A stretch of DNA of 64,000 nt from Cognatundibacterium curvum (GCF_014284235.1 NZ_JACOGD010000006.1:300913-364912); one strand, 5' to 3'. Positions 17,495-27,079 are shown, counted from the first letter of the stretch. Made by a program: numbers and translations. The notes: generated from the letters alone by a model not told the origin.

Positions 17495-18961
17495 ATGCAA
17501 AAACTGAATCAGCAAAAACTGAGTAAGCAAACAAACAGCAGGCGCGTGCTGCTGCCAGCACTGATACCCGCGCTGATGTTGATCCTGAGCGCATGCTCCG
17601 GCTTGCAGCAAGCACCTCAGGTAGACAATACGCAAGCTGCTGCTGTGCAAAGCCGCTGGGTGGTGTTGGGTGAACAGGGCCAGCCAATTGCGCGTGCTGT
17701 GACCAGCGCGGCCAGTTGTCCCGACATCGTGCAGGATGGTCAGACGAGCGCCATGCAATTACGTGCTGGCGCTGAAACCATCGCGCAGCGTAAAACTGCG
17801 AGCAAGCCGGAAGATTCCAAGCCCTCCGCGTTTCCGGTACTGACTTGCGAAGCAGTGCTGAAGCCTGGCGTGCAAAGCGCCAGCATCGCAGGTCAGGCGC
17901 TGCCTTTACCTAAACCGGTGGCGCAGAAAATTTTAGTCATCGGCGATACCGGTTGTCGTTTGAAAACCGCAGACAATTATTTTCAGTCCTGTAATGACAG
18001 CGATAAATGGGCATTCCGCCAGATGGTGACAGCCGCAGCCCGCCTGCAACCGGATCTGGTGGTGCATGTGGGGGATTACCATTACCGCGAAAACGCCTGC
18101 CCGGAAGGCAACCCTGAATGCGCAGGCAGCCCCTGGGGCTATGGCTGGGATACCTGGCAGGCTGATTTCTTTGCACCGGCTCAGGCTTTGCTGAAGGCAG
18201 CACCGTGGGTCATGGTGCGCGGTAACCACGAGACTTGCGTACGGGCCGGACAAGGCTGGTGGCGCTTGCTCGATCCACGTCCTTTGCAGGCTGGGCGCGA
18301 TTGCAATCTGGCTGCGAATGACAGCCAGGGTGATTACAGTCCGCCGTACGCGGTACCGCTGGGTCGTCTGAATGGCCAGCAGGCGCAGCTGATCGTATTC
18401 GATTCATCTAAAGTGCCGTACAAAGTATTGGCCAAAGACGATCCTGTGTATGCCACGTACATGCAGCAATTCAAGCAAGTTGATCAACTGGCTGAGCAGG
18501 CCGACTTTAACTTCTTCATCAACCACCATCCCATCCTGGCGTTTGCGGTGGAGCGCGGCAAGAGCGGTGATTTGAAAATCTGGCCCGGTGCGCTGGCTTT
18601 GCAGGATGTGATGCAGCAGATCCATCCGGTACGCCTGTTCCCGGAAAAAGTGCAGGCCACGCTGGCGGGCCATGTGCATTTGTTCGAAGCCTTAACTTTC
18701 AGCACCGGGCAGCCGACCCAGTTTGTGTCCGGTAATGGCGGCTCCTCGCTGGATTTTCCTTTGCCCATGCCTTTGCAGCCGGGCGCCACGCCGCTGGCTG
18801 GTGCGACTGTGGATTTCTTCACGAATTCCAATGATGTCGGTTACATGCTGATGGAACGCAAGGGGCAACGCTGGATTATCCAGGCCTGGAATCTGGCTGG
18901 CCGTTTGCTGGCGGAGTGCGACATGCACAATCAGCGTACACAATGCCGTGTCCCATCCTGA
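17495..18961 (+). CDS. Periplasmic metallophosphoesterase lipoprotein
   Basis: A 488-residue protein with a basic N terminus, hydrophobic segment and lipobox LSAC (about residues 32-35), then a linker and a calcineurin-like phosphoesterase domain: GDTGCR, VVHVGDYHYRENACPEG, GNHETC, NHHP and GHVHLFEA supply the metal ligands. Many cysteines (GCR, ENACPEGNPEC, HETC, RDC) suggest disulfides in the periplasm. The ATG at 17495 is preceded by AAGGA at proper distance; a TTG two codons earlier is less likely. It probably shares a transcript with the hydrolase. Substrate unknown. Confidence 0.85.
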   Translation: MQKLNQQKLSKQTNSRRVLLPALIPALMLILSACSGLQQAPQVDNTQAAAVQSRWVVLGEQGQPIARAVTSAASCPDIVQDGQTSAMQLRAGAETIAQRKTASKPEDSKPSAFPVLTCEAVLKPGVQSASIAGQALPLPKPVAQKILVIGDTGCRLKTADNYFQSCNDSDKWAFRQMVTAAARLQPDLVVHVGDYHYRENACPEGNPECAGSPWGYGWDTWQADFFAPAQALLKAAPWVMVRGNHETCVRAGQGWWRLLDPRPLQAGRDCNLAANDSQGDYSPPYAVPLGRLNGQQAQLIVFDSSKVPYKVLAKDDPVYATYMQQFKQVDQLAEQADFNFFINHHPILAFAVERGKSGDLKIWPGALALQDVMQQIHPVRLFPEKVQATLAGHVHLFEALTFSTGQPTQFVSGNGGSSLDFPLPMPLQPGATPLAGATVDFFTNSNDVGYMLMERKGQRWIIQAWNLAGRLLAECDMHNQRTQCRVPS

Positions 18962-19389
18962 GTGGAATCCCGGCTATATGATGCCTCAGCGCATCATATA
19001 GCCAGCCTCCAGCCTCCGATTTCTCAATTCTTCATTGCAATTGCTTTGCTTTTTCATCTGCTTCAGCTGACAGGCTGGGTCAGTTGCGGATGATATGCGC
19101 CGAAAATGGGAGCTCAGGCTTTTTTTGGGGCATTTTTGTAGACATTTCACCACGAAAATGTCAGAAATGGTGAAATCCTCTGGCTCCCTTGCGTGCCATC
19201 CATTAACTTGAATAAAGGAAATCTTTCGGTGTGACAACGTGGTTTCCATAGGGAAATTTTGGCAAGTTCATCGTTTTTCATCATTGCTTCATATTCCAGT
19301 CTTACTATTCAGAAACAATATTTTAGAATTTTGGTTCTATTGGGAAATATTTTCAGAAGATAAAATGAAATCACTTTCAAGGAGATAGT
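18962..19389. other. 428-bp intergenic region with one palindromic hairpin
   Basis: No protein gene of plausible composition is visible. It begins with a 12-bp perfect stem (GGCTATATGATG at 18972-18983, CATCATATAGCC at 18992-19003), probably a transcript end for the phosphoesterase although there is no T-run. The remainder is AT-rich towards the porin gene and presumably carries its promoter; no single -35/-10 pair stands out. Confidence 0.5.
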
Positions 19390-20586
19390 ATGAAGTTGAA
19401 ACCTGTTGTCGCTATGATAGCGATGTCTGTGGTGGCCTCTGGCGCCTGGGCAGACGAAAATTCGAATTTCACCCTGAGTGGCTTCGGTACCGCCGCATTG
19501 ACCCGTAGTAATACTGACGATGCTGAATTTGCACGTCTTGGTCAACTGGCAGGGGTCAAAACCTCTGCAAAAACCGGCGTGGACTCCAACTTTGGTTTGC
19601 AGGCGACGTACAAAGCCAATGACTGGATATCTTTGACTGCGCAAGGTCTGGTCAGCAAGCATATTACCGACGAATATGGTGCAGAACTGACTTGGGCATT
19701 TGCCAAATTCAAGGCGACTGACAAGCTGAATATCCGCGTAGGTCGTATGGGTCTGCCGGTCTACATGATTTCTGACTATCTGAACGTCGGTTATTCCAAT
19801 ACTTTCCTGCGTCCGCCGGTTGAAATGTATAGCCAGGTGAATCTGCAGACGGTGGATGGCGTGGATGCAATTTACCAGACAGACTTTGGTGATACTACGC
19901 TGACCAGCCAGTTCGCGTTGGGTAAATCGGAATCCAAAGGTACCGCCAACAGCTACACTGCGAAGTTCAGTCAGGTAGCAGGTATCAATCTGGTACTGGA
20001 AAACGGCCCATTTACCGTGCGTTTCGGCCATATCACGACTAAATTCAGTGTGGAAGATTCTGCTTCTCTGAATGCGGTACTGGGTGGTCTGGAAAAATTC
20101 GGTTTCACCTCTGCTGCGAACGATTTGCGCCTGAAAGATAACAAAGCCTCATTCACTTCGCTGGGTCTGGGGGTGAACTGGAAAAATATCATCGTTCAGT
20201 CTGAGTATGGCGTTCGTAAATCGGAAAGCCGCAGCCTGCCGGACACCACATCCTGGTATACCCTGCTCGGCTACCGCTACGGTGCATTCACGCCTTACTA
20301 TGTCCATTCTGAAGTGAAGCAAGATACCCCTCGCACGATGGCAGGCTTGCCAACGACAGGTCCTTTGGCGGGATTGACTGCCGGTGCAAACAATTTTGCT
20401 TCCCTGACTGCGGTGCAATCCAGTAACAGCATCGGCCTGCGCTGGGATTTCCATAAGGCTGCGGCCTTGAAAGTGCAGTATGACCGTCTGACTCCTAAAG
20501 ATGGCGCCGGTACCTTTGTCAATCCTAAGCCAGGCTTTAAAGGTCCGGTGAATGTGATTGCAGCAGGCATCGACTTCGTATTCTGA
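19390..20586 (+). CDS. Outer-membrane porin-like beta-barrel protein
   Basis: A 398-residue protein with a Sec signal peptide (cleavage predicted after SGAWA, about residue 21). The mature chain is rich in alternating hydrophobic/polar strands and aromatic girdle residues and ends GIDFVF with the terminal Phe of outer-membrane barrels. I cannot assign a named porin class. It has a good ribosome-binding site (AAGGAGA) and is followed 7 bp later by a PstS-like periplasmic protein, suggesting an uptake pair for an anion such as phosphate (inference). Confidence 0.75.
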   Translation: MKLKPVVAMIAMSVVASGAWADENSNFTLSGFGTAALTRSNTDDAEFARLGQLAGVKTSAKTGVDSNFGLQATYKANDWISLTAQGLVSKHITDEYGAELTWAFAKFKATDKLNIRVGRMGLPVYMISDYLNVGYSNTFLRPPVEMYSQVNLQTVDGVDAIYQTDFGDTTLTSQFALGKSESKGTANSYTAKFSQVAGINLVLENGPFTVRFGHITTKFSVEDSASLNAVLGGLEKFGFTSAANDLRLKDNKASFTSLGLGVNWKNIIVQSEYGVRKSESRSLPDTTSWYTLLGYRYGAFTPYYVHSEVKQDTPRTMAGLPTTGPLAGLTAGANNFASLTAVQSSNSIGLRWDFHKAAALKVQYDRLTPKDGAGTFVNPKPGFKGPVNVIAAGIDFVF

Positions 20587-20593
20587 GGAGGCA

Positions 20594-21010
20594 ATGATGA
20601 AATTTATTTTGAATAAAGCGACTGCTGCTTTAGCTCTGATGGCAGCTTCAGGCCTGGTCCAAGCTGGTGAAATCGTGGTGATTGTGAATCCTGCGAATCC
20701 TGCGACTTCGATGACCGCGACTCAGGCATCCCAGTTTTTCCTGGGTAAATCGGCCATGTTCACACCGGTTGATCAATCTGAAAGTTCAGCAATCCGCGCC
20801 GAATTTTATAAAAAAGTCTGCGACAAAGATCTGGCTGAAGTCAAGGGTATCTGGTCCAAGCTGGTGTTTACCGGTAAAGCCGCTGCACCGAAAGAGTACA
20901 GCTCTAACGCTGAGGTGAAAAAAGCAATTGCTGCTAATCCGACCGGCATTGGTTACATTGATAAGTCTGCCGTCGATTCCACGGTCAAAGTTATTACGAC
21001 TTTGCAGTAA
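20594..21010 (+). CDS. Short PstS-like periplasmic substrate-binding protein
   Basis: A 138-residue protein with a signal peptide ending LVQA-GEIVVIV. The mature part resembles one lobe of PBP_like_2 phosphate-binding domains (FFLGKSAMFTPVDQS; AIAANPTGIGYIDKSAVDS, where GIGY/F is typical of PstS). At about 115 mature residues it is far shorter than PstS (~320), so it is a single-domain relative. It immediately follows the porin gene and is ended by a terminator. No ABC permease or ATPase for phosphate is adjacent. Confidence 0.8.
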   Translation: MMKFILNKATAALALMAASGLVQAGEIVVIVNPANPATSMTATQASQFFLGKSAMFTPVDQSESSAIRAEFYKKVCDKDLAEVKGIWSKLVFTGKAAAPKEYSSNAEVKKAIAANPTGIGYIDKSAVDSTVKVITTLQ

Positions 21011-21063
21011 TTGGTTTGTGTTAGGCTGGCTGTGCCTGTCTGTACAGCCAGCTTCGTATACAG

Positions 21064-21096
21064 AAGGAAAGTCAAAACCGCTTTGCTTTCCTTTTT
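21064..21096 (+). terminator. Terminator after the porin/PstS-like pair
   Basis: AAGGAAAG (21064-21071), 14-nt loop, CTTTCCTT (21086-21093) followed by TTT. A second GC-richer hairpin (GCTGGCTGT/ACAGCCAGC, about 21026-21051) lies just before it. Confidence 0.7.
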
Positions 21097-21225
21097 GTAT
21101 TTTTAATGTGCAGCACCTAAGCTGGAGGAAGCTGTGGCTTGTTAAGCGTTTTAATCGCTCAGCCTGAAAAATCTGATTTATCCGTTTTAAGCAATCTTGA
21201 TGGCCTTACTTTTTTGGGGAATACC

Positions 21226-22815
21226 ATGAAGTTGTTTTACGATCTGCGCATTGCATCCAAACTCTATGCCGGTTTTTTTTCCTTACTGTTGCTGACTGGC
21301 ATACTCGGCGCTTTTTCCATTTATCAGTTGTCTGCAGTGAATCAGACTACGGTTGATCTGGGTGGTAACTGGATGCCGAGTGTGAATGCAGCGATGGGCG
21401 TTAAAGAGCGTATGTCGCGCCTGAGAACCCAGGAAATGCAAATCGTGTTATCAGCGGGTGATATTAAAAATATCGACAAATATAAAAAGCGCTTTGATGA
21501 ATATTCCGCCGAATTGCACAACTATGAAAACGCTTATGAAAAACTGATTACCGTTGAAGCAGACCGTAAGCTGTTTGCGGAATATAAGCAGAAGTGGAGT
21601 CAGTATCTGCTCGAAAATGCGAAGCTTGTCGACTTGTCAAGGCAAAATGACAGAGATGCCGCACTGGCTGTATTGAGGGGTACCTCATCGACTCTGAATG
21701 CAGACATCCTTGCCTTGGCCGACAAAATGGTCCAACTCAATGTGGATGGCGGTCAGGCGTCTTATGATGACAGTGCGCGTATCTACAACTCGTCGCGTAA
21801 CTGGATATTGGTGGCAATGGCAATCAGTGTCGCCATTGGCATCAGCCTGGCATATTGGATCGCCCGGATAGTCGCTACACCCTTACAACATGCGGTGAAA
21901 CTGGCGAAAACGGTAGCAGCGGGTGATCTGACCAGCCGTTTCGAAAGTCACTCCAAAGATGAAACAGGACAATTACTGGATGCATTGAAGGAGATGAATG
22001 CCAGTTTGTTGACTGTGGTGAGCCAGGTAAGAAGCGGCACTGACACCATCGCCATTGCTTCGTCAGAGATAGCGACAGGCAATATGGATTTATCCTCACG
22101 TACTGAAAGTCAGGCTGGCTCGCTGGAAGAAACGGCCTCTTCGATGGAAGAACTGACCTCTACCGTTAAACATAATCACGATAATGCGCGCCAGGCCAGC
22201 CAGCTTGCGCATTCTGCCAGTGAAGTGGCGCAGCGTGGCGGCAAAGTAGTGTCCGATGTAGTTTCCACCATGGATTCCATTAATACATCTTCCAAGCAGA
22301 TTGTGGACATCATTTCTGTGATAGATGGGATCGCTTTTCAGACCAATATTCTGGCACTCAATGCAGCTGTCGAGGCTGCGCGTGCGGGTGAACAGGGACG
22401 CGGTTTTGCGGTGGTCGCTTCTGAGGTGCGCAGTCTGGCACAACGCTCAGCTGATGCGGCGCGCCAGATCAAGACACTCATTACCAGTTCGGTGGAACAG
22501 GTGGAGCAAGGCAACCGTCTGGTCAGTGATGCCGGTAAAACCATGCAGGAAGTGGTCGACAGCGTGCGGCGCGTGAGCGACATCATCAGTGAAATCACCG
22601 CAGCCAGCAGCGAACAGAGTGCCGGTATCGAGCAGGTTAACACGGCGGTTATACATATCGATCAAATGACGCAGGAAAACGCAGCGCTGGTCGAACAGGC
22701 TGCAGCAGCGGCCAGTTCTTTGCAAGAGCAGGCTGCAAAATTAAGCAAAGTAGTCAGTGTATTCAGGCTGGAACCGGCTGAGCGCCAGTTTTCAACTGCG
22801 GCACTTAGCCGATAG
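21226..22815 (+). CDS. Methyl-accepting chemotaxis protein (Tar-like, 4HB sensor)
   Basis: A 529-residue chemoreceptor. TM1 lies at about residues 11-33, a periplasmic four-helix-bundle domain (~34-190) begins with NWMPSVNAAMGVKERMSRLR, TM2 at ~191-212, HAMP follows, and the cytoplasmic signalling hairpin contains the invariant IDGIAFQTNILALNAAVEAA and RAGEQGRGFAVVASEVR. The ATG at 21226 has GGGGA upstream; a frame starting earlier lacks support. The C terminus stops soon after the methylation helix and has no CheR/CheB-tethering pentapeptide. It is a close paralogue of the next gene. Confidence 0.95.
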   Translation: MKLFYDLRIASKLYAGFFSLLLLTGILGAFSIYQLSAVNQTTVDLGGNWMPSVNAAMGVKERMSRLRTQEMQIVLSAGDIKNIDKYKKRFDEYSAELHNYENAYEKLITVEADRKLFAEYKQKWSQYLLENAKLVDLSRQNDRDAALAVLRGTSSTLNADILALADKMVQLNVDGGQASYDDSARIYNSSRNWILVAMAISVAIGISLAYWIARIVATPLQHAVKLAKTVAAGDLTSRFESHSKDETGQLLDALKEMNASLLTVVSQVRSGTDTIAIASSEIATGNMDLSSRTESQAGSLEETASSMEELTSTVKHNHDNARQASQLAHSASEVAQRGGKVVSDVVSTMDSINTSSKQIVDIISVIDGIAFQTNILALNAAVEAARAGEQGRGFAVVASEVRSLAQRSADAARQIKTLITSSVEQVEQGNRLVSDAGKTMQEVVDSVRRVSDIISEITAASSEQSAGIEQVNTAVIHIDQMTQENAALVEQAAAAASSLQEQAAKLSKVVSVFRLEPAERQFSTAALSR

Positions 22816-22877
22816 CAATAGCCATGCTGGTTCCTGGATGAAACAGGAGCCGTTCAGAATTTTATGTGGAGTTCAAA

Positions 22878-24623
22878 ATGATGTTTTTTAATAACCTGAA
22901 AATTAGCGCCAAATTACTGACGGGCTTTATCGCACTGTTGGTATTGACGGCTTTAATCGGTGTTTTTTCTATCTATGAATTAGCGCGCGTCAATCAGTCA
23001 GCGACGGATTTGGGAACCAACTGGATGCCCAGCGTTAAAGCGGCGATGGGTGTGAAAGAGCGCTTGTCGCGCTTGCGTGCGCAAGAGGCGCAGATGGTAT
23101 TTGCTGAAAATCCGGAAGAGGTGGCGAAATACATCAAACGCTCAAAAGAAGCGATCACTGGCTTGAAAGAAAATGAGCAGGATTACAGCCGTCTGATCAG
23201 TGAAGCGGAGGAGCGTAAAGCGTTTGAGGAATACAGCAAGCTGGCAGCGGAATATCTGGCAATCTCCGAGAAAATGATGAGTCTGGCGTCTGCCGGTAAT
23301 GGGGCAGAGGCGGTGGCAATATTACGCAGTGAGTCGTCGAAAACCAATGCAAAATTGCGCGATCAGGTCGATAAACTGGTGGAATTGAATGCCAATGGCG
23401 GTATCAAAGCCTACAAAGACAGTATTGCAGTCTATGAGCGCTCGCGCGTGCTGATACTGATTGCATTGGCAGTCAGTATCGTGATTGGTCTGACACTCGC
23501 ATTTTGGATCGCAGGTATTGTGTCGCGTCCGCTCAGCTATGCAGTGCAGGTGGCGCAGACGGTGGCAGCCGGTGACCTGACCAGCCAGATCGAAGTGCGT
23601 AGCAGTGACGAAACCGGTTTGTTGCTGAATGCTTTGCGTGAGATGAATGACAGTCTGAAAAAAGTGGTGACAGAAGTGCGCCACGGTACCGATGAAATTA
23701 GCCATGCTGCATCTGAAATCGCTCATGGCAATATGGATTTGTCTAACCGTACTGAATCTCAGGCCAGCTCACTGGAAGAAACGGCATCGTCGATGGAAGA
23801 GATTACTTCAACCATACAGCACAATGCCGATAATGCGCGTCAGGCGAATCAGTTATCCCATTCCGCATCGGAAGTCGCAGAGCGTGGTGGTCAGGTGGTG
23901 TCTGAGGTGGTGCATACCATGGGCTCTATCAATGAATCGTCCAAGAAGATTGTTGACATCATTGCGGTGATTGATGGTATCGCGTTCCAGACCAATATTC
24001 TGGCGCTGAATGCAGCGGTTGAGGCTGCCCGAGCGGGTGAACAGGGGCGTGGTTTTGCGGTGGTCGCTTCTGAGGTTCGTAATCTGGCACAGCGTTCGGC
24101 CAATGCTGCGAAAGAAATCAAGGAACTGATTAACGACTCAGTTGAGAAAGTGGAGCAGGGTACGCGTTTAGTCGATCAGGCCGGCAGCACTATGAGCGAG
24201 GTGGTCGACAGCGTGAAGCGGGTCAGTGACATTATCAGTGAAATTACTGCAGCGGGCCTGGAGCAAAGCGCAGGTATTTCCCAGATCAATGATGCCGTAT
24301 CTAACATGGATACCCTGACTCAGCAAAATGCGGCATTGGTTGAGGAGGCTGCCGCATCCGCCGCCGAACTCAATGAACAGACCAATCGCCTGAGTGCAGT
24401 CGTCAGTGTGTTTAAGCTGGACGCCTACAGCGCACCGGCAAGCAGCCGCCCTGTGGTTGCGGCTGCCAAGCCAGCATCGAAGTCTGCCTCCAAACACAGC
24501 GCTAAACCAGCGCAGACCAGGTCGTTACCGCGCCCGGCTCCGGCAGCACGTAAGCCAGCCCCAGCCACGCAACGTGCAGCAGCGCCGGCCAAACAGGATG
24601 AAGATGGCTGGGAAGAATTCTGA
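22878..24623 (+). CDS. Methyl-accepting chemotaxis protein with C-terminal tether
   Basis: A 581-residue receptor with the same layout as its upstream neighbour (TM1, 4HB domain with NWMPSVKAAMGVKERLSRLR, TM2, HAMP, signalling tip IDGIAFQTNILALNAAVEAA). It adds a ~60-residue Ala/Pro/Lys-rich flexible tail ending DGWEEF, which matches the xWxxF form of the CheR/CheB-binding pentapeptide. Tandem duplication is evident from high identity and identical spacing of motifs. The start is at 22878, 6 bp after TGGAG. Confidence 0.95.
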   Translation: MMFFNNLKISAKLLTGFIALLVLTALIGVFSIYELARVNQSATDLGTNWMPSVKAAMGVKERLSRLRAQEAQMVFAENPEEVAKYIKRSKEAITGLKENEQDYSRLISEAEERKAFEEYSKLAAEYLAISEKMMSLASAGNGAEAVAILRSESSKTNAKLRDQVDKLVELNANGGIKAYKDSIAVYERSRVLILIALAVSIVIGLTLAFWIAGIVSRPLSYAVQVAQTVAAGDLTSQIEVRSSDETGLLLNALREMNDSLKKVVTEVRHGTDEISHAASEIAHGNMDLSNRTESQASSLEETASSMEEITSTIQHNADNARQANQLSHSASEVAERGGQVVSEVVHTMGSINESSKKIVDIIAVIDGIAFQTNILALNAAVEAARAGEQGRGFAVVASEVRNLAQRSANAAKEIKELINDSVEKVEQGTRLVDQAGSTMSEVVDSVKRVSDIISEITAAGLEQSAGISQINDAVSNMDTLTQQNAALVEEAAASAAELNEQTNRLSAVVSVFKLDAYSAPASSRPVVAAAKPASKSASKHSAKPAQTRSLPRPAPAARKPAPATQRAAAPAKQDEDGWEEF

Positions 24624-24644
24624 TCCTGTACTTTAAATAAACAT

Positions 24645-24677
24645 AAAAAATGGCAGAGTTAACTCTGCCATTTTTTT
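24645..24677. terminator. Bidirectional terminator between chemoreceptor and clpP-like gene
   Basis: A perfect 20-bp palindrome (TGGCAGAGTT/AACTCTGCCA, 24651-24670) flanked by six A and seven T, serving the convergent genes on both sides. Confidence 0.93.
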
Positions 24678-24698
24678 GAGTCTCGTATGGAGGCTCGC

Positions 24699-25277
24699 TT
24701 AGTTCAGCTCGCCCTGGCGTACGATAGTGCGCGAAATCAGGCCGTATTCTTTGGCTTCTTCTGCACTCATCCAGTAATCGCGGTCGATGTCACTGGTCAC
24801 ACGTTCCAGAGACTGGCCGGATTCGCGTGCGATCAATGCAGAAATGCGTTCCCGCACTTTGACGATTTCACGCGCCTGTATCGCGATATCAGTAGCCTGA
24901 CCACCGCAACCACCGCTAGGCTGGTGGATCAGGAAACGGGTATTTGGCAAGCAGACGCGGCGTTCTTTCGGTACCGACAGGAACACGCTGACTGCGGCGC
25001 TGCCGACCCAGCCAGTGCCGACCATATTGACCGGTACATCGATGAATTTCACCATATCATGGATCACATCGCCGGATTCCACATGGCCACCCGGGGAAGA
25101 CACTAACATGGTGATAGGATCTTTGGATTCTGCAGCCAGTGCGATCAGACGCTTGCTGACTTCTGCCGCCAGTTTATCGTTGATGGTGCCAAACACCAGC
25201 ACAGTACGGGACTGGAAGGCTTTTTCTTCGAGGAAGCTGCTGCGTTGCGCTTCGTTAGATTCTTTTTCGTCTGCCAT
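24699..25277 (-). CDS. Atypical ClpP-family serine protease
   Basis: A 192-residue protein from the ATG at 25275-25277. The ClpP/crotonase fold motifs are present but altered: SSPGGHVESGD, GTGWVGSAAVSVFLS around the putative nucleophile Ser93, RFLIHQPSGG with His118, and DIDRDYWMSAEEAKEYGLI with Asp167. Housekeeping ClpP has GQAASMGA at the serine, so this is the divergent second ClpP seen in many Beta- and Gammaproteobacteria, still with a complete triad. No clpX, clpA or tig is adjacent, and the gene stands alone. Confidence 0.85.
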   Translation of the reverse strand: MADEKESNEAQRSSFLEEKAFQSRTVLVFGTINDKLAAEVSKRLIALAAESKDPITMLVSSPGGHVESGDVIHDMVKFIDVPVNMVGTGWVGSAAVSVFLSVPKERRVCLPNTRFLIHQPSGGCGGQATDIAIQAREIVKVRERISALIARESGQSLERVTSDIDRDYWMSAEEAKEYGLISRTIVRQGELN

Positions 25278-25321
25278 GTTATTGCGCTTTCTAGTTGAAT
25301 TCAGAGGGGGAATATGAGGGT

Positions 25322-26518
25322 TCAGGCGGATTTTTTCAAGTAGCTCTCTGCCAGTCTGACCCAATAGGTCGCACCGACAGGCAGCAGTTCATCATTAAAA
25401 TCGTAACTCGGATTATGCAGATTACACGGGCCTAAGCCATGACCTGCATCGCGGTGTGATCCTTCGCCATTCCCGAGGAAGACATAGCAACCGGGTTTGG
25501 CTTGCAGCATAAACGCAAAATCCTCTGCACCCATAGTGGGTTCAGTATGCGCATCGACTTTATCTGCACCTACCACAGCGCGCATTACCTCAGTCGCAAA
25601 GGCGGTTTCAGCCGCATGATTGATCAGCGGTGGATAATTACGTTTAAAGCTGAATTCAACTTCCGCATCAAATGCGGCAGCCGTATGTTGAGCGATGGTC
25701 TGCATACGTCGTTCGATCAGATCGATCATCTCAGTGCTGAAGGCGCGCACGGTGCCGATCAGCGTCGCTTCATCCGGGATCACATTGGTCGCACTGCCGG
25801 AGTGAATCTGCGTCACTGACAATACAGCCGATTCCAGCGGGCTGGCATTGCGACTGACAATGGTTTGCCAGCTTTGCGCAATCTGTATCGCAGTCATGAT
25901 CGGGTCTATGCCCTTATGCGGTTGCGCAGCATGCGCACCTTTGCCGCGTACCGTCACATAAAATTCATTGGAGGAAGCCATCATAGGCCCGGGCGTGACG
26001 GCGAAATGGCCACTCGCAATGCCCGGCCAGTTATGCATGCCGAACACCGCCTCCATAGGATATTGCTCGAACAAGCCATCCTGCATCATGGCACGCGCAC
26101 CGCCACCGCCTTCTTCTGCTGGCTGGAAAATCAGATACACGGTGCCGTCAAAGTCGCGGTGTTGCGCCAGATATTTAGCTGCGCCCAATAACATCGCGGT
26201 ATGCCCGTCATGACCGCAGGCATGCATTTTCCCGGCATGGCGTGAGGTATGGGCAAAGGTATTGAGTTCCTGCATAGGCAAGGCATCCATGTCGGCGCGC
26301 AGACCAATCGCACGCGGGCTGTCGCCGTTGCGGATGATGCCCAGTACCCCGGTTTTACCCAGTCCGCGGACTACCGGTATGCCCCATTGCGTGAGCTGGT
26401 TTGCGACGACTTCGGCAGTCCGGTGTTCTTCATAGCAGAGTTCCGGATGCGCATGGATGTCGCGCCGTATTTCTTGTATCTCTGATTGAAATTGCAATAT
26501 AGGATCGATCAGTTTCAT
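25322..26518 (-). CDS. M20-family amidohydrolase (hippurate hydrolase-like)
   Basis: A 398-residue protein from the ATG at 26516-26518, which is preceded by GGGAGAC; a longer frame to 26590 lacks support. M20D metal ligands and surroundings are visible: MHACGHDGHTAMLLGAA, FQPAEEGGGGA, MHNWPG and TMGAEDFAFML. Members remove N-acyl groups from amino acids (HipO, IAA-amino acid hydrolases). The cytoplasmic enzyme's substrate is unknown. It ends 45 bp before the clpP-like start and could share a transcript with it. Confidence 0.9.
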   Translation of the reverse strand: MKLIDPILQFQSEIQEIRRDIHAHPELCYEEHRTAEVVANQLTQWGIPVVRGLGKTGVLGIIRNGDSPRAIGLRADMDALPMQELNTFAHTSRHAGKMHACGHDGHTAMLLGAAKYLAQHRDFDGTVYLIFQPAEEGGGGARAMMQDGLFEQYPMEAVFGMHNWPGIASGHFAVTPGPMMASSNEFYVTVRGKGAHAAQPHKGIDPIMTAIQIAQSWQTIVSRNASPLESAVLSVTQIHSGSATNVIPDEATLIGTVRAFSTEMIDLIERRMQTIAQHTAAAFDAEVEFSFKRNYPPLINHAAETAFATEVMRAVVGADKVDAHTEPTMGAEDFAFMLQAKPGCYVFLGNGEGSHRDAGHGLGPCNLHNPSYDFNDELLPVGATYWVRLAESYLKKSA

Positions 26519-26778
26519 GTTGTCTCCCTCGCAGCGCACCCAGGCTTCGTGAAAATGCACGGTCTGACCAGTCTGCATGTTGCCAGTCATTCGCTCAGCA
26601 GATATTTGGGGGTGGCTGATTTGATATGGGGTCTACGATACCAGATTCTTTGTCGACCTACATGCCTGGATGCAATAGCAGGCAGGAACACAGCGAAGTT
26701 CGTGTTATGGAATTGGGTGATGACGGGTATACGAATAATAAAGCAGACAGTTATGCTGCACTGCCATATAGTTACACC

Positions 26779-26846
26779 TGTCTCCTCCAACACCTCCTAA
26801 GGTTTGGATTTAGCCCGCAAGCGTCTCGCTCGCGGGCTTTTTTTTT
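26779..26846 (+). ncRNA. Anti-SD small RNA, copy A
   Basis: Three near-identical units occur here. Copy A has a -10 TATAGT (26767-26772), a weak -35 CAGACA 17 bp upstream (26744-26749), and a predicted start at about 26779. The RNA carries CTCCTCC and CACCTCCT, the latter identical to the anti-Shine-Dalgarno tail of 16S rRNA, then AAGGTTTGGATTT and a terminator (AGCCCGCAAGCG/CGCTCGCGGGCT, nine T). No peptide frame is conserved among copies. It resembles the class I recall as 'Betaproteobacteria toxic small RNA', described as inhibitory through anti-SD pairing. Ends are predicted. Confidence 0.75.
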
Positions 26847-27079
26847 GCTCTTTTTTCGAATCCGCTGAGACCATTGAGATATCGCTATTTAAACTCGGTT
26901 ATCGATGATTTCTGTGCTAATCGGGAAAATTAGCAGCATAATTTCCTTGTGGAAATGAAAAGTATTTTTGTTATGTTGACGCCGTTGAGTACTGAGCGTC
27001 AGCGGATATTCGATTTGTGAATGTTTGATATGCAAAAAATTCAGTTGGTGAATTTGGTGCGCTGCGATATAGTTACACC

